From NCBI RefSeq assembly GCF_019264445.1, contig NZ_JAHVAB010000075.1, forward strand, positions 1 through 61,769: a stretch of DNA of 61,769 nt, read 5' to 3'. A program made the position numbers and the translations under genes. The notes under the pieces are model-generated. The model was not told the DNA's origin and did not search any database. It saw only the letters and a program-made list of their open reading frames with translations. This stretch comes from Hydrogenophaga sp. (GTDB lineage Bacteria; Pseudomonadota; Gammaproteobacteria; Burkholderiales; Burkholderiaceae_C). Positions 18,442-29,076 of this stretch are shown in pieces (within the stretch, counting starts at the first letter, position 1; the number at the start of each line of letters is the position of its first letter).

Positions 18442-20322
18442 ATGTCCAAGGACGACTCCAGCGGCGGCTTCCTGTCCAAGGTGGTGAAATTCGTGCGCCA
18501 TCCGACCACCAGCTGGTCGGACCTCGACACGAGGCAGGCTGACCGCGAGAGCGAATACAGCAAGGCGGCGCTCAAGGAGATGATCGAGCGCAAGCGGCGC
18601 AACGACTTCGTGCGCAAGCGTGAATTCGACATGCTGCGCAAAATCCGGAGCCGCGAAGGCACGGGCGTCGAAGGCCCCGGCATGCGGCCCTCTTTCTTTC
18701 AGAGCAGCCTCCCATCCAAGCCGGACGACCGCGCCGAAACCCTCAAGAAGATCGACGAGATCGAGGCGCAGATGTCGATGCAATGGTGGAAGACCAAAGG
18801 GCCCGACTCCCTGGTCAGCACCGGTTCGGGTCTGAACACTGGCGCGCACGCGCCGGGCGGCAAAACCCGCGAGGCGCCACTGACGCCCCAGGTTCCCGAC
18901 ACCAGCGTGAGGCAGCGCAAGGCCCAGTACGACGAGACGGAGCCGGGCCCTCTGCCCAATCCTGCCGCTGCTGCTGCCGCTGCGCCCGTGCCCCAGTCGC
19001 TGGAAGTGCCCACCCTGAATATCCCCGCGTCCGCGTCCGCCCCGGCCGCCTTGCGCAAGAGCTGGTCACCCTCGCGCGAGAGCGAAGTGGCGCCCACGGT
19101 GCCTGCCGCGGCCCCGCCGTCGTCCTCCCGCACGGGTTTGATGGCGCCCAGGTCTTCGGGCGACTCCCGCTCTGACGCACCTGCGTTTTCAGCTTCGCAT
19201 TTCTATGCCCTCGATGTGCAGGAAATTGCGCAGGACCCGGAAGTGGAAGAGGCCGCGATTCGCTTTGCCAATGGCGATGACGCCGGTGCGGAACAGGGTT
19301 TGCTGGAGGTGCTGGGCGACGGCGGCAGCAAGGCCGATCAGCAGGAAGACTGGCTGGCGCTGTTCGACCTGTACCGTGCCACCGGCCAGCTGGCGCCCTT
19401 CGAGAGCCGTGCGGTCGATTTCGTCAACCGCTTCAACCGCTCGGCGCCCCAGTGGTACGACATGCCCGAGACCGTCTCCAGCATGACGGGCAAGGTCTAC
19501 ACGCCCTCCACCGGCCACAACCGCGCCGTGTGGGTCAGCGAATCCGAACTGGATGCCCACGCCGTGGGTACCTTGCAGAACGTGCTCTTGCGCGCCGCGC
19601 AGCCTTGGGTGCTGGACTGGACCCCTCTGGAAAGCATGGACCTGAAGGCCGCGCGTGCGCTGCTGGGCATCTTCACGCTGTGGGGCGATCAGGACGTGGA
19701 GTTGCGCTTTCAGGGTGCGTCGCCGTTTCGAGAGCTGCTCAAGAGCCAGACGCCTTCCGGGCGGCGCGATGTGGAGCAGCTCTGGTGGGAGCTGCGCATG
19801 GCGGTGTTGCGGGTGATGAACCGCCCCGACGAATTCGAGCTCACCGCGCTGGATTTTTGCGTCACTTACGAGGTCTCGCCCCCCGGCTGGGAGAAGCCGC
19901 GCTGCTACTACACCTCCCAGGCGGCCGAAAAACCCGGTGAAGCCGGCCAGTCGGTGCTGGGTGAATCCGTGCTGGAGCAAGTCGCGTCGGGATACCCCAA
20001 CAGCGAGTCGCATTTCGACAGTCAGGCCACCGACTTCAATCAGTTGGGACTGGTGGAGCTGTCGGGCGAAATTCGTGGCGATCCTCAGGCCACGCTGGAG
20101 GCGCTGGAGCGCAAGCTACGGGGTGCCGACGTGCTCATCATTTCCTGCCGCCATCTGATTCGGGTGGACTTCTCCGCCGCAGGTACCTTGCTCAACTGGG
20201 TGTCGAACCATCACGCCGAAGGTCGCGTGGTGCAGTTCGTGGACGCGCACCGTCTGGTGTCGGCGTTCTTCCACGTGATCGGTATCACCGAGTACGCCAA
20301 GGTCGTCGTTCGCGTCGATTGA
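18442..20322 (+). CDS. STAS-domain protein of unknown function
   Basis: A 626-residue protein. Residues 1-110 are charged, partly coiled-coil ([20 protein letters not shown]). Residues 110-250 are low-complexity Pro/Ala/Ser. A conserved region (about 255-530) follows, containing a tetratricopeptide-like stretch ([23 protein letters not shown]) and two tryptophan-rich blocks. The last 90 residues are a STAS-like sheet-helix domain ([20 protein letters not shown]). STAS domains usually mediate regulated protein-protein contacts in anti-sigma pathways or transporters; no partner kinase is nearby. It sits between dksA and hslV. I cannot assign a function. Confidence 0.75.
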   Translation: MSKDDSSGGFLSKVVKFVRHPTTSWSDLDTRQADRESEYSKAALKEMIERKRRNDFVRKREFDMLRKIRSREGTGVEGPGMRPSFFQSSLPSKPDDRAETLKKIDEIEAQMSMQWWKTKGPDSLVSTGSGLNTGAHAPGGKTREAPLTPQVPDTSVRQRKAQYDETEPGPLPNPAAAAAAAPVPQSLEVPTLNIPASASAPAALRKSWSPSRESEVAPTVPAAAPPSSSRTGLMAPRSSGDSRSDAPAFSASHFYALDVQEIAQDPEVEEAAIRFANGDDAGAEQGLLEVLGDGGSKADQQEDWLALFDLYRATGQLAPFESRAVDFVNRFNRSAPQWYDMPETVSSMTGKVYTPSTGHNRAVWVSESELDAHAVGTLQNVLLRAAQPWVLDWTPLESMDLKAARALLGIFTLWGDQDVELRFQGASPFRELLKSQTPSGRRDVEQLWWELRMAVLRVMNRPDEFELTALDFCVTYEVSPPGWEKPRCYYTSQAAEKPGEAGQSVLGESVLEQVASGYPNSESHFDSQATDFNQLGLVELSGEIRGDPQATLEALERKLRGADVLIISCRHLIRVDFSAAGTLLNWVSNHHAEGRVVQFVDAHRLVSAFFHVIGITEYAKVVVRVD

Positions 20323-20428
20323 CCGCTGGCGCGCGTTCGCCGCGTCGGCGCGCAAGCGGTTCACATCGGCTTGCAATCGCAGCGGCATGGGCCGTTGCAA
20401 TTGCGCCAACCATCCTCACTTCAACGTC

Positions 20429-20974
20429 ATGGAATCATTTCACGGAACCACCATCGTCTGCGTGCGGCGCCAGACACCCCAGGGCGTGCAGGTCGCCATT
20501 GGCGGTGACGGTCAGGTCACGCTGGGCCATATCGTCGTCAAGGGCACGGCGCGCAAGGTGCGAAAGCTCTACCGCGACCAGGTGCTGGCGGGCTTCGCGG
20601 GCGCCACGGCGGACGCGTTCACGCTGTTCGAGCGCTTCGAGGCCAAGCTGGAGAAGCACCAGGGCCATCTGGTGCGCGCGGCCATCGAGCTGACGCGCGA
20701 CTGGCGCACCGACCGCGTGCTGCGTCGCCTGGAGGCCATGCTGGCGGTCGCCGATCACAGTGCCTCGCTCATCATCACGGGCAATGGCGATGTGCTTGAG
20801 CCCGAGCACGGCATCGTGGCCATCGGCTCCGGCGGCGCCTACGCGCAGGCGGCGGCCAAGGCGCTGGTCGATCACACCGATCTCAGCGCGGAAGAGGTGG
20901 TGCGCAAGTCGCTCGCGATCGCGGGCGAGCTGTGTATCTACACCAACATGAACCACACAGTGGAGGTGCTTTGA
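20429..20974 (+). CDS. hslV: ATP-dependent protease subunit HslV
   Basis: The proteolytic subunit of the HslUV (ClpYQ) protease, a double-hexamer threonine peptidase. 181 residues. The propeptide MESFHG is followed by TTIVCVRR, whose first Thr (residue 7) becomes the N-terminal nucleophile after processing. The Lys-containing motif [11 protein letters not shown] and IGSGGAYA are intact. The ATG at 20429 is fixed by the propeptide. hslU follows after an unusually long 85-bp spacer holding a hairpin repeat. Confidence 0.95.
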   Translation: MESFHGTTIVCVRRQTPQGVQVAIGGDGQVTLGHIVVKGTARKVRKLYRDQVLAGFAGATADAFTLFERFEAKLEKHQGHLVRAAIELTRDWRTDRVLRRLEAMLAVADHSASLIITGNGDVLEPEHGIVAIGSGGAYAQAAAKALVDHTDLSAEEVVRKSLAIAGELCIYTNMNHTVEVL

Positions 20975-20984
20975 TGAGCGCAGT

Positions 20985-21059
20985 GCAGGGCAGCCCCCAG
21001 CAAGCTCGCTCCCCCTCGGGGGGCAACGACCCGCGCCAGCGGCGGAGTGAGGGGGCCCT
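20985..21059. repeat. GC-rich intergenic hairpin element (copy B)
   Basis: The block CTCCCCCTCGGGGGG with flanking CGCCAGCGGCGG lies in the spacer between hslV and hslU, genes that normally lie closer together. It resembles the elements at 9826-9925 and 40316-40370 in its C-run/G-run core. Its end supplies GAGGGGG, which may serve as the ribosome-binding site of hslU. Confidence 0.5.
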
Positions 21060-22397
21060 GTGTCCTCCATGACTCCCCAGGAAATCGTCTCCGAGCTGGA
21101 CCGCTTCATCATCGGCCAGAAAGGCGCCAAGCGCGCGGTGGCCATTGCGCTGCGCAACCGCTGGCGGCGCCAGCAGGTCGATGAAAAACTGCGGCCCGAG
21201 ATCACGCCCAAGAACATTCTCATGATCGGTCCCACCGGCGTGGGCAAGACCGAAATCGCGCGCCGGCTGGCGCGCCTGGCTGATGCGCCGTTCATCAAGG
21301 TCGAGGCCACCAAGTTCACCGAGGTGGGTTACGTCGGCAAGGATGTGGACAGCATCATCCGTGACCTGGCCGACATCGCGATCAAGCAGACCCGCGAGGT
21401 GGAAATGCGCAAGCAGCGCGTGCGCGCAGAAGACGCCGCTGAAGACCGCATCCTCGACATCCTCATTCCTCCGGCCCGCGGCGCCGAGCCCACCGCCAAC
21501 GTGGTGCCGCTGCCAGAGAGCACCGCGCGGCAGAACTTTCGCAAGAAGCTGCGCGAGGGTGATCTGGACGACCGTGAGATCGAGATCGATCTGGTCGAAC
21601 CGCGTCCGGCCATGGAGATCATGGGGCCGGCCGGCATGGAGGACATGGCCGAGCAACTGCGCGGCATGTTCAGCCAGATGGGCGCAGGCAAGCGCAAGAC
21701 GCGCAAGCTCAAGATCGGCGAAGCGATGAAGCTCCTCATTGATGAAGAGGCCGGCAAGCTCGTCAATGAAGACGACATCAAGACGCGAGCGTTGCACAGC
21801 GTCGAGCAGAACGGCATTGTGTTCATCGACGAGATCGACAAGGTGACCTCGCGCAGCGACGCCGGCGGCAGTGCCGAGGTGTCGAGGCAGGGCGTCCAGC
21901 GCGATCTGCTGCCGCTGGTGGAGGGCACGACCGTGTCCACCAAGTACGGCGTCATCAAGACCGATCACATCCTGTTCATTGCCAGCGGCGCGTTCCACCT
22001 GGCCAAGCCAAGCGACCTCATTCCCGAGTTGCAGGGCCGCTTCCCCATTCGTGTGGAGCTGCAGTCGCTGTCGGTGGAGGACTTCGAAGCCATCCTGACG
22101 CAGACGCATGCCTCTCTGGTGCGCCAGTACCAGGAGCTGCTGGCCACCGAGGGCGTGACGCTGGCGTTCGCGCCGGAAGGCATCCGCCGTCTCGCCCAGA
22201 TTGCCTGTGATGTGAACGAGCGCACCGAGAACATCGGTGCACGCCGCCTGGCCACCGTGATGGAGCACCTGCTCGACGAGGTGAGCTTTGACGCGACGCG
22301 TCTGCAGGGTCAGACCATCACGATCAATGGCGCCTATGTGGACGGCCGTCTGGGCGAGCTCAGCCGCAACGAAGACCTCTCGCGCTACATCTTGTGA
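21060..22397 (+). CDS. hslU: HslU ATPase, unfoldase of HslUV
   Basis: An AAA+ unfoldase that feeds substrates to HslV. 445 residues. Walker A GPTGVGKT is at 57-64, the pore motif GYVG follows in EVGYVGKD, Walker B is IVFIDEIDK, and the I-domain lies about 110-240. The C-terminus ends LSRYIL, the tail that docks into HslV. The GTG at 21060 follows GAGGGGG by about 5 nt and gives the usual [14 protein letters not shown] start; the ATG at 21069 is the alternative. Confidence 0.95.
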   Translation: MSSMTPQEIVSELDRFIIGQKGAKRAVAIALRNRWRRQQVDEKLRPEITPKNILMIGPTGVGKTEIARRLARLADAPFIKVEATKFTEVGYVGKDVDSIIRDLADIAIKQTREVEMRKQRVRAEDAAEDRILDILIPPARGAEPTANVVPLPESTARQNFRKKLREGDLDDREIEIDLVEPRPAMEIMGPAGMEDMAEQLRGMFSQMGAGKRKTRKLKIGEAMKLLIDEEAGKLVNEDDIKTRALHSVEQNGIVFIDEIDKVTSRSDAGGSAEVSRQGVQRDLLPLVEGTTVSTKYGVIKTDHILFIASGAFHLAKPSDLIPELQGRFPIRVELQSLSVEDFEAILTQTHASLVRQYQELLATEGVTLAFAPEGIRRLAQIACDVNERTENIGARRLATVMEHLLDEVSFDATRLQGQTITINGAYVDGRLGELSRNEDLSRYIL

Positions 22398-22667
22398 AGC
22401 TCGCGGTCCGTCGGCTCTGCGCCGGCGGACCCTCAGGCCCAGCCGCACCCCGCGTCGCGGCTGTTGCGCCGGGCCCTTTCCCCCACCTGATCGTCCATAC
22501 AGCCCTGCGTGTAACAGGGTTTTGAAGCATCACATGCAGTGCTTGTTGTAAGTGCTTGCTTTTAATGTGTTTTTGCGCTTCAAGAAGCTTCTAAATGCTT
22601 CCTAAGTGGTTGATTTCATTGAAAAAATGTGTAGTTGCCCCATTGTGGACACGGCATTTCCTGATAA
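22398..22667 (+). promoter_or_regulatory. Spacer hslU-mraZ with a stem-loop and an AT-rich promoter zone
   Basis: Just after hslU a 10-bp stem (22405-22414 with 22422-22431, loop of 7) may end or stabilise the hslU mRNA; it lacks a T run. From about 22510 the DNA becomes strikingly AT-rich compared with the rest of the window, with a direct repeat AGTGCTTG (22538 and 22551). A tentative promoter is TTGTGG (22643-22648), 16 nt, TAAAGT (22665-22670), overlapping the MraZ boxes. No gene is seen. Confidence 0.45.
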
Positions 22668-22701
22668 AGTGGAAAAAAGTGCAATTAAGTGGTGAAAAGT
22701 G
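22668..22701 (+). promoter_or_regulatory. MraZ-binding repeats of the dcw promoter
   Basis: Four AGTG units start at 22668, 22678, 22688 and 22698, exactly 10 bp apart, with AT-rich spacers (AGTGGAAAAA, AGTGCAATTA, AGTGGTGAAA, AGTG). MraZ is known to autoregulate dcw operons through direct repeats of about this period immediately upstream of mraZ. Confidence 0.75.
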
Positions 22702-22721
22702 TCTTCCAGGGGCTAGCAGCG

Positions 22722-23138
22722 GTGTTTCAGGGTGCGTCTTCTCTCAGTCTCGATGTCAAGGGCCGGCTGTCCATGCCGACCCGGCACCGTGACGCCCTGA
22801 GCACGGCCCTCACCATCACCAAACACCCCCACGGCTGCCTGATGGTGTTTCCGCGCAGCGCCTGGGAGCAGTTCCGTGACCGCATTGCATCGCTGCCCAT
22901 GCAGGCGCAGTGGTGGAAGCGGATTTTCCTGGGCAATGCGATGGACGTCGAGATGGACGGCTCCGGTCGCGTGCTGGTGTCGCCCGAGTTGCGCGCCTCC
23001 GCCGGCATCAGCAAGGACGTCGTGTTGCTGGGCATGGGGGCTTACTTCGAGCTGTGGGATGCGCAGGTGTACGCCGAGCAGGAAGCCGAAGCCATGAAGG
23101 CCGAAATGCCCGATGTCTTCAAGGACTTCTCTTTTTAA
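22722..23138 (+). CDS. mraZ: Transcriptional regulator MraZ
   Basis: A DNA-binding AbrB-fold protein that controls the dcw cluster. 138 residues, with the two half-domains each carrying the conserved LDxKGRLSxPxRxR-like motif ([14 protein letters not shown] at the first, [13 protein letters not shown] at the second). The GTG at 22722 gives the family N-terminus ([11 protein letters not shown]); AGGGG lies about 9 nt upstream. rsmH begins 5 bp after its stop. Confidence 0.94.
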   Translation: MFQGASSLSLDVKGRLSMPTRHRDALSTALTITKHPHGCLMVFPRSAWEQFRDRIASLPMQAQWWKRIFLGNAMDVEMDGSGRVLVSPELRASAGISKDVVLLGMGAYFELWDAQVYAEQEAEAMKAEMPDVFKDFSF

Positions 23139-23143
23139 GGGCG

Positions 23144-24070
23144 ATGGTGCAAGGCGCATGGAACCATCAAACCGTCCTGTTGAGCGAAGCTGTGCAAGCG
23201 CTGTCGATCAACCCGGACGGGCACTACGTCGATGCCACGTTCGGGCGTGGCGGTCATTCGCGTCTGATCCTCGAGCAGTTGTCCCGCAAGGGCCGGCTGA
23301 CCGTCTTCGACAAAGATCCGCAGGCGGTGCAGGCGGCGCAGGCCATCGCTGCCAGCGACGAGCGACTGACCATTCGGCACGAAGGCTTCAGCCACCTGGG
23401 CGAGCTGGGTGCGGGCAGCGCAGACGGGCTGCTGATGGACCTGGGCGTGAGCTCACCGCAGATCGACGACCCCGAGCGGGGTTTTTCTTTTCGCCACAAC
23501 GGGCCTCTGGACATGCGCATGGACACCACGCGCGGCCAAAGCGTGGCGCAGTGGCTGGAGACGGCCGATGTCTCAACCCTGTCGGAGGTCATTCGTGACT
23601 ATGGCGAAGAACGGTTTGCTCAATCGATTGCAAAGGCGATTGATCGTCGCCGACAAGAACGGGGCGCTTTTCGAACCACCAGCGAGCTGGCCGAAGTCGT
23701 GGCTGGCGCGGTCAAAACCCGCGAGCCGGGCAAGGACCCTGCAACGCGCACATTTCAGGCTTTTCGGATTTTCATCAACGCCGAGCTTGAAGAGTTGCAA
23801 CAAGCGCTAGAAGCCAGCCTGCATGTGTTGCGCCCAGGGGGAAAACTGGTGGTGATCAGCTTCCATTCGCTCGAAGACCGCATGGTCAAGCAGTTCATGG
23901 CGCGCCATTCGCGTGCCGTGGTGGATCGTCGCGTGCCGTTTGCCGAGCCGGCGCCCATGGCGCTGGTCGGGCTCAAGCGCGTGATGCCATCGGATGAAGA
24001 GGTCAAGGCCAACCCGCGGTCACGCAGCGCGGTGATGCGCGTGGCCGAGCGCACGGAGGCGCCCGCATGA
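23144..24070 (+). CDS. rsmH: 16S rRNA (cytosine-1402-N4) methyltransferase
   Basis: Methylates N4 of C1402 in 16S rRNA (the former MraW). 308 residues. The SAM-binding motif [11 protein letters not shown] (29-39), the [10 protein letters not shown] segment and the catalytic-domain FHSLEDR block are intact. The ATG at 23144 gives [17 protein letters not shown], the normal start. Its stop overlaps the ftsL start (ATGA). Confidence 0.95.
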   Translation: MVQGAWNHQTVLLSEAVQALSINPDGHYVDATFGRGGHSRLILEQLSRKGRLTVFDKDPQAVQAAQAIAASDERLTIRHEGFSHLGELGAGSADGLLMDLGVSSPQIDDPERGFSFRHNGPLDMRMDTTRGQSVAQWLETADVSTLSEVIRDYGEERFAQSIAKAIDRRRQERGAFRTTSELAEVVAGAVKTREPGKDPATRTFQAFRIFINAELEELQQALEASLHVLRPGGKLVVISFHSLEDRMVKQFMARHSRAVVDRRVPFAEPAPMALVGLKRVMPSDEEVKANPRSRSAVMRVAERTEAPA

Positions 24071-24366
24071 TCCGCCTGAATCTGGTGCTGCTGGCGGCGG
24101 TGATTGCCAGCGCTTTCTACCTCGTGCACACGCAGTACGAGTCGCGTCGCCTCTATACCGCGCTGGACCGTTCGCAGGCGCAGGCGCGCAAGCTGGAGTC
24201 TGAGCACGAGCAGCTGCAAGTGCAGAAGCGCGCGCAAGCCACGCCTGCGCGGGTGCAGCTGCTGGCCTCCCGTCAGTTGCAGATGCGTCCTGTCACGCCG
24301 GGCATCACGCAGTACGTCACGGTGTTCGAGCCGCAGCCGACCGCCCCCACCACCCCGGAGCGTTGA
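24067..24366 (+). CDS. ftsL: Cell division protein FtsL
   Basis: A 99-residue bitopic membrane protein of the FtsQLB divisome complex. One transmembrane helix (about 3-21, [18 protein letters not shown]) is followed by a periplasmic heptad-rich coiled coil (about 25-60). Length and position between rsmH and ftsI are those of ftsL. The start overlaps rsmH by 4 bp and the stop lies 2 bp before the ftsI ATG. Confidence 0.92.
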   Translation: MIRLNLVLLAAVIASAFYLVHTQYESRRLYTALDRSQAQARKLESEHEQLQVQKRAQATPARVQLLASRQLQMRPVTPGITQYVTVFEPQPTAPTTPER

Positions 24367-24368
24367 GC

Positions 24369-26099
24369 ATGGGCCGCAGCATCAACTACTCCGCCAGCCC
24401 GCTGCTCGCCAGCCGCACGCCGGTGTGGCGCAGCAAGTTCATCGTCGCCATCCTGGCGGTGGCCTTCGCGGGGCTGGCCGGGCGGGCAGCCTATGTGCAG
24501 GTGTTTGGCAACGACTTCTTTCAGCGCCAGGGCGAGGTGCGGTTTGCGCGCACGCTGGAGCTGCCGGCCAACCGTGGCCGGGTGCTGGACCGCAACGGCC
24601 TGATCCTCGCCTCCAGCGTGGTGGCGCAGAGCATCTGGGCGATCCCCGAAGACGTGGACCGCGCCGATCCCAAGCTGCGCCAGCTGGCCAAGCTGCTGGA
24701 CATGCCGCTGGCCGATCTGCGCAAGCGCCTGGCCGACGAGGACAAGACCTTCGTGTGGGTCAAGCGCCAGGTCGATGAGCCGGTGGCCAAGGAAATTGCG
24801 GCGCTGGGCATCAAGGGCATCTACCAGCGGCGCGAGTACAAGCGCCAGTACCCCGAGGGCGAAGCCGCTGCGCACGTGGTGGGCTTTACCAATGTGGAAG
24901 ACATCGGGCAGGAGGGCGTAGAGCTCGCCTTCAACCGGCAGCTGGCGGGCAAGAGCGGTTCGCGCCGGGTGATCAAGGACCGCCTGGGCCGTGTGGTGGA
25001 AGACGTTCGCGACGTGGTGCCGCCCGTGGACGGCCCGGATCTGCAGCTCTCCATCGACAGCAAGGTGCAGTACTTCGCCTACCAGAAGCTCAAGGACGCG
25101 GTGCTGCTGCACAAGGCGCGCGCCGGCAGCGTGATGGTGATCGACACCCTCACGGGCGAGGTGCTGGCGCTCGCCAACTACCCCAGCTACAACCCGAACC
25201 GTCGCCTGAACCTCAGCGGTGAGCAGTTGCGCAACCGCGTGCTCACCGACAGCTTCGAGCCGGGCTCGACCATGAAGCCCTTCATTGCCGCACTGGCGCT
25301 GGAGAAGGGGCTGGTCACGCCGAACACGCCGATCAACACCGCGCCAGGCCGCATCACCATTGGTGGTTCCACGATCAGCGACTCGCACCCGAACGACGTG
25401 CTCACGGTGTCGCAGGTGATCCAGAAGTCGAGCAACGTGGGCACGGTCAAGATGGCCATGCAGATGAGCCCGCGTGAGATGTGGGAGACGTACGCGCAGG
25501 CGGGTTTCGGGCAGAAGCCGCAGGTGCCGTTCCCGGGCGCCGTCACGGGCCGGTTGCGGCCTTACAAGACCTGGCGTCCGATCGAGCAGGCCACCATGAG
25601 CTATGGCTACGGGTTGTCCACGTCGCTCTTCCAGCTGGCGCAGGCCTACACCATCTTTGCGCGCGATGGCGAGCTGATTCCGCTCACGCTGCAAAAGTCC
25701 GACGAACAGACCGCAGGCGTGCGGGTGTTCAGCGCCAAGAACGCGGTGGCCGTGCGGCAGATGCTGGGCCTGGCCGCCGGCCCTGGCGGCACCGGCTCGC
25801 GCGCGCAGACCATGGGTTATTCCGTGGGTGGCAAGAGCGGCACGGCGCACAAGCAGGAAGGCAAGGGCTACGCCGACAAGAAATACCGCAGCTGGTTTGT
25901 GGGACTGGCCCCGGTCGAAGCGCCTCGTATCGTGGTGGCCGTGATGCTGGACGAACCCAGCAACGGCCAGTACTTTGGTGGCGTGGTGGCCGCCCCTGTG
26001 TTCAGCGAGACCGTGCAGCAGACGCTGCGCATTCTCGGTGTGCAGCCCGACATGAACGTCAAGCCGCAGATCGTGACCGACGTGGAGGAATCGTTCTGA
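24369..26099 (+). CDS. ftsI: Penicillin-binding protein 3, septal transpeptidase FtsI
   Basis: The septum-specific D,D-transpeptidase that cross-links peptidoglycan with FtsW. 576 residues: one membrane anchor (about 22-44), a pedestal/dimerisation domain (about 60-210) and the transpeptidase domain (about 250-560). The active-site motifs are S300-T-M-K303, SSN at 354-356 and KSGT at 489-492. The ATG at 24369 is preferred over a TTG at 24363 within the ftsL stop region. The stop overlaps the murE start (TGATG). Confidence 0.95.
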   Translation: MGRSINYSASPLLASRTPVWRSKFIVAILAVAFAGLAGRAAYVQVFGNDFFQRQGEVRFARTLELPANRGRVLDRNGLILASSVVAQSIWAIPEDVDRADPKLRQLAKLLDMPLADLRKRLADEDKTFVWVKRQVDEPVAKEIAALGIKGIYQRREYKRQYPEGEAAAHVVGFTNVEDIGQEGVELAFNRQLAGKSGSRRVIKDRLGRVVEDVRDVVPPVDGPDLQLSIDSKVQYFAYQKLKDAVLLHKARAGSVMVIDTLTGEVLALANYPSYNPNRRLNLSGEQLRNRVLTDSFEPGSTMKPFIAALALEKGLVTPNTPINTAPGRITIGGSTISDSHPNDVLTVSQVIQKSSNVGTVKMAMQMSPREMWETYAQAGFGQKPQVPFPGAVTGRLRPYKTWRPIEQATMSYGYGLSTSLFQLAQAYTIFARDGELIPLTLQKSDEQTAGVRVFSAKNAVAVRQMLGLAAGPGGTGSRAQTMGYSVGGKSGTAHKQEGKGYADKKYRSWFVGLAPVEAPRIVVAVMLDEPSNGQYFGGVVAAPVFSETVQQTLRILGVQPDMNVKPQIVTDVEESF

Positions 26100-27661
26100 T
26101 GCCCACCACGCAGCAAGCCCTGACGGTGGCCAACTGGTTGCGAGAGCGCGGCGTGGGTGCCCTGCATTGCGACAGCCGCCGCGTGCAGGCGGGCGACGCT
26201 TTCGTGGCGTGGCCCGGCGCGGCCACCGACGGGCGCCGCTTCGTGGCCAGCGCGCTCGCGGCGGGTGCCCTGGCCGCGCTGGTGGAGCGCGAGGGCGTGG
26301 AGACCTATGCGTTTGACGACGAGCGCGTGCTCGCCGTGCCCGGCCTCAAGGCGGCCGCAGGCGCCATTGCCAGCGCGTTCCACGGCACGCCCAGCGCATC
26401 GCTCGACATGGTGGCCATCACCGGGACCAACGGCAAGACCTCCACCGCGTGGTGGACGGCGCAGTTGCTCTCGGCGTGCGCCAAGCCGTGCGCCTTGATC
26501 GGCACGTTGGGCATGGGTTGCCCACCCGCGCAGGGCAGTCACACCGCCACGCTCGTGCCCACGGGGCTGACGACGCCCGACCCGGTGATGCTGCAAACCG
26601 AACTGCGCCGCTTCGTGGATGCCGGCTTGAAAGCCTGCGCCATCGAGGCCTCGTCTATCGGCCTGGTGGAAGGCCGGCTCAACGCCACCCGCGTGCGCGT
26701 AGCGGTGTTCACCAATTTCACGCAGGACCACCTCGACTTTCACGGCAGCATGGACGCCTACTGGACCGCCAAGGCCGCGCTGTTCGACTGGCCGGGGCTG
26801 GCTGGCGCCGTGATCAACCTTGACGACGTGCGCGGCGTGGGTCTGGCCGCTTCCCTGGCGGCGCGTCCAGGCATGAACCTCTGGACCGTTGCAGTGGAAC
26901 CGGACGAAGGCGAGCGCCCGCCGCGCATGGCCAAGGCCCGCCTGTTTGCACAAGGCCTGACCATCACCCCCAGTGGCATGGCGTTTGAGGTGGGTGAGCG
27001 CAACGCGCAAGGGCAAGTGATGGCCCTGCACGCGCTGAGCCTGCCGCTGGTGGGGCAGTACAACGTGTCGAACCTGCTGTGTGTGCTGGCGTCGGCGCGC
27101 GCACTGGGTGTGCCGCTGGCCGAAGCCGTGCAGGCTTGCGCCGCGCTCACACCCGTGCCGGGCCGCATGGAACAGGTTGCGGTGGCCTCGCCCGACCAGC
27201 CGTTGGTGCTCGTGGACTACGCCCACACGCCGGACGCGCTGGACAAGGCCTTGCAGGCGCTGCAGCCGCTGGCCGCGCGGCGCGGCGGTGCGCTGTGGGT
27301 GGTGGTCGGTTGTGGTGGTGACCGCGATGCCGGCAAACGGCCGCTGATGGCTGCGGTGGCACAGCGCCAGGCCCAGCGCGTGGTGCTCACCAGCGACAAC
27401 CCCCGCAGCGAAGACCCGCAGGCGATCCTGCGTCAGATGGTGGCGGGTCTGAGTGCCCCGGATGCCGCGCAGGTGGAGCCCGACCGCGCCCTTGCGATCG
27501 CGCTGGCCACCTTGCGCGCAGACGCTGCCGACGTGGTGCTGATTGCGGGCAAGGGCCACGAGGACTACCAGGACAGCATGGGTGTGAAGACACCTTTCTC
27601 CGATGTGCTGCACGCGCGCGCCGCACTGGCGCAGCGCCAAGGCCAGGGGGTGCACGCATGA
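26099..27661 (+). CDS. murE: UDP-MurNAc-tripeptide synthetase, meso-diaminopimelate-adding MurE
   Basis: Adds meso-diaminopimelate to UDP-MurNAc-L-Ala-D-Glu. 520 residues. GTNGKT (109-114) binds ATP phosphate, and the DNPR motif (433-436) is the hallmark of diaminopimelate rather than lysine specificity, matching dapF elsewhere in the window. The N-, central and C-terminal Mur ligase domains are all present. The ATG at 26099 overlaps the ftsI stop by one base, and the stop overlaps murF by 4 bp. Confidence 0.95.
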   Translation: MPTTQQALTVANWLRERGVGALHCDSRRVQAGDAFVAWPGAATDGRRFVASALAAGALAALVEREGVETYAFDDERVLAVPGLKAAAGAIASAFHGTPSASLDMVAITGTNGKTSTAWWTAQLLSACAKPCALIGTLGMGCPPAQGSHTATLVPTGLTTPDPVMLQTELRRFVDAGLKACAIEASSIGLVEGRLNATRVRVAVFTNFTQDHLDFHGSMDAYWTAKAALFDWPGLAGAVINLDDVRGVGLAASLAARPGMNLWTVAVEPDEGERPPRMAKARLFAQGLTITPSGMAFEVGERNAQGQVMALHALSLPLVGQYNVSNLLCVLASARALGVPLAEAVQACAALTPVPGRMEQVAVASPDQPLVLVDYAHTPDALDKALQALQPLAARRGGALWVVVGCGGDRDAGKRPLMAAVAQRQAQRVVLTSDNPRSEDPQAILRQMVAGLSAPDAAQVEPDRALAIALATLRADAADVVLIAGKGHEDYQDSMGVKTPFSDVLHARAALAQRQGQGVHA

Positions 27662-29076
27662 AGACGCTCGGCCAGTGCCTGCTGCAGCTCGAAGGCGCAC
27701 GCGTGGTGGGTCAGCCCGATCTGCCGTTCACCCGCGTGCACACCGACACGCGCAGCCTGCAGCCGGGCGATCTGTTCGTGGCCTTGAAGGGTGAGCGCTT
27801 TGACGCTCACGACTTCCTGCCACAGGCACAAGGGCAGGGCGCCCTCGCGGCCCTGGCCGACCATGGCCTGGCGGCCGCTGGCCTGCCGGGTGTGGAAGTG
27901 CCCGACACCCGTCGCGCGCTCGGCGAGCTCGCCCGCCTGTGGCGCGGCCAGTTCGCGTTGCCGCTGATCGCCGTCACCGGCAGCAACGGCAAAACCACCG
28001 TCACGCAGATGATTGCGAGCATCCTGCGCGCCTCGGCGGGCGATGCAGCGCATGCCACGCAAGGCAACTTCAACAACGACATCGGCGTGCCGCTCACGCT
28101 GCTGCGCCTGAACGCATCGCACCGTTGCTCGGTGGTGGAGCTGGGCATGAACCACCCCGGCGAAATCGCCGAACTGGCGGCACTCGCGCTGCCCACGGTG
28201 GCGCTGGTCAACAACGCGCAGCGCGAGCACCAGGAGTTCATGGCCACGGTGGAAGCCGTGGCGCGCGAAAACGGGCAGGTCATCCAGGCGCTGGCGAGCG
28301 ACGGTGTGGCCGTGTTCCCGTCGGACGACACCTACTCGCCCTTGTGGCGCGAGCTGGCCGCCGGCCGCCGTGTGGTCACTTTCAGCGACAGCGACCCGGG
28401 CGCTGACGTGATGGCGCGCCGCGCTGAATGGCAAGAGGGCGCCTGGGCGCTGGACCTGTCTTCACCCGCCGGCACCGCCACAGTGCGCCTGCAGATCGCT
28501 GGCCGCCACAACGTGCGCAATGCCCTGGCGGCCACGGCCGCAGCGCTGGCCGCCGGTGTGTCGCTGGAGGCGGTGGTGCGCGGCCTCAACGCGTTTGAGC
28601 CCGTGGGTGGCCGCTCCCGCGCGCTGGCCCTGCGCGTGGGCGACCGCGCGATCACCCTGATCGACGACACCTACAACGCCAACCCCGACTCGGTGCGCGC
28701 GGCCATCGACGTGCTGGCCGAGCTGCCCGCGCCGCGCCTGCTCGCGCTCGGCGACATGGGCGAAGTCGGTGAGCAGGGGCTGGCCTTTCACGACGAGGTG
28801 CTGCGCCACGCGCAGGCCCGCGGCATCGAGGCGGTGCACGTGGCAGGCGACTGGATGCGCCAGGCCAGCGCCCAACTGCCCGGCGTGACGCATTGGGTGG
28901 AAGTACCCGCCATGGCCGGTGCCGTTTGCGCCGCCGTGAAAGACGACCGGCCGGTGTACCGCAGCGTGCTCGTCAAGGGATCGCGGTTCATGCGCATGGA
29001 GCGCGTGGTGCAGGCATTGCAGGCACTGGACGCGTCGGCACAGAAAGACAAGAAGGACAACGCCCATGCTGCTTAG
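27658..29076 (+). CDS. murF: UDP-MurNAc-tripeptide-D-alanyl-D-alanine ligase MurF
   Basis: Adds the D-Ala-D-Ala dipeptide, completing the UDP-MurNAc-pentapeptide. 472 residues. The ATP-binding motif GSNGKT is at 108-113; [13 protein letters not shown] and [10 protein letters not shown] are characteristic MurF blocks. It overlaps murE by 4 bp and mraY by 11 bp, so the three are translationally linked. Confidence 0.95.
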   Translation: MKTLGQCLLQLEGARVVGQPDLPFTRVHTDTRSLQPGDLFVALKGERFDAHDFLPQAQGQGALAALADHGLAAAGLPGVEVPDTRRALGELARLWRGQFALPLIAVTGSNGKTTVTQMIASILRASAGDAAHATQGNFNNDIGVPLTLLRLNASHRCSVVELGMNHPGEIAELAALALPTVALVNNAQREHQEFMATVEAVARENGQVIQALASDGVAVFPSDDTYSPLWRELAAGRRVVTFSDSDPGADVMARRAEWQEGAWALDLSSPAGTATVRLQIAGRHNVRNALAATAAALAAGVSLEAVVRGLNAFEPVGGRSRALALRVGDRAITLIDDTYNANPDSVRAAIDVLAELPAPRLLALGDMGEVGEQGLAFHDEVLRHAQARGIEAVHVAGDWMRQASAQLPGVTHWVEVPAMAGAVCAAVKDDRPVYRSVLVKGSRFMRMERVVQALQALDASAQKDKKDNAHAA

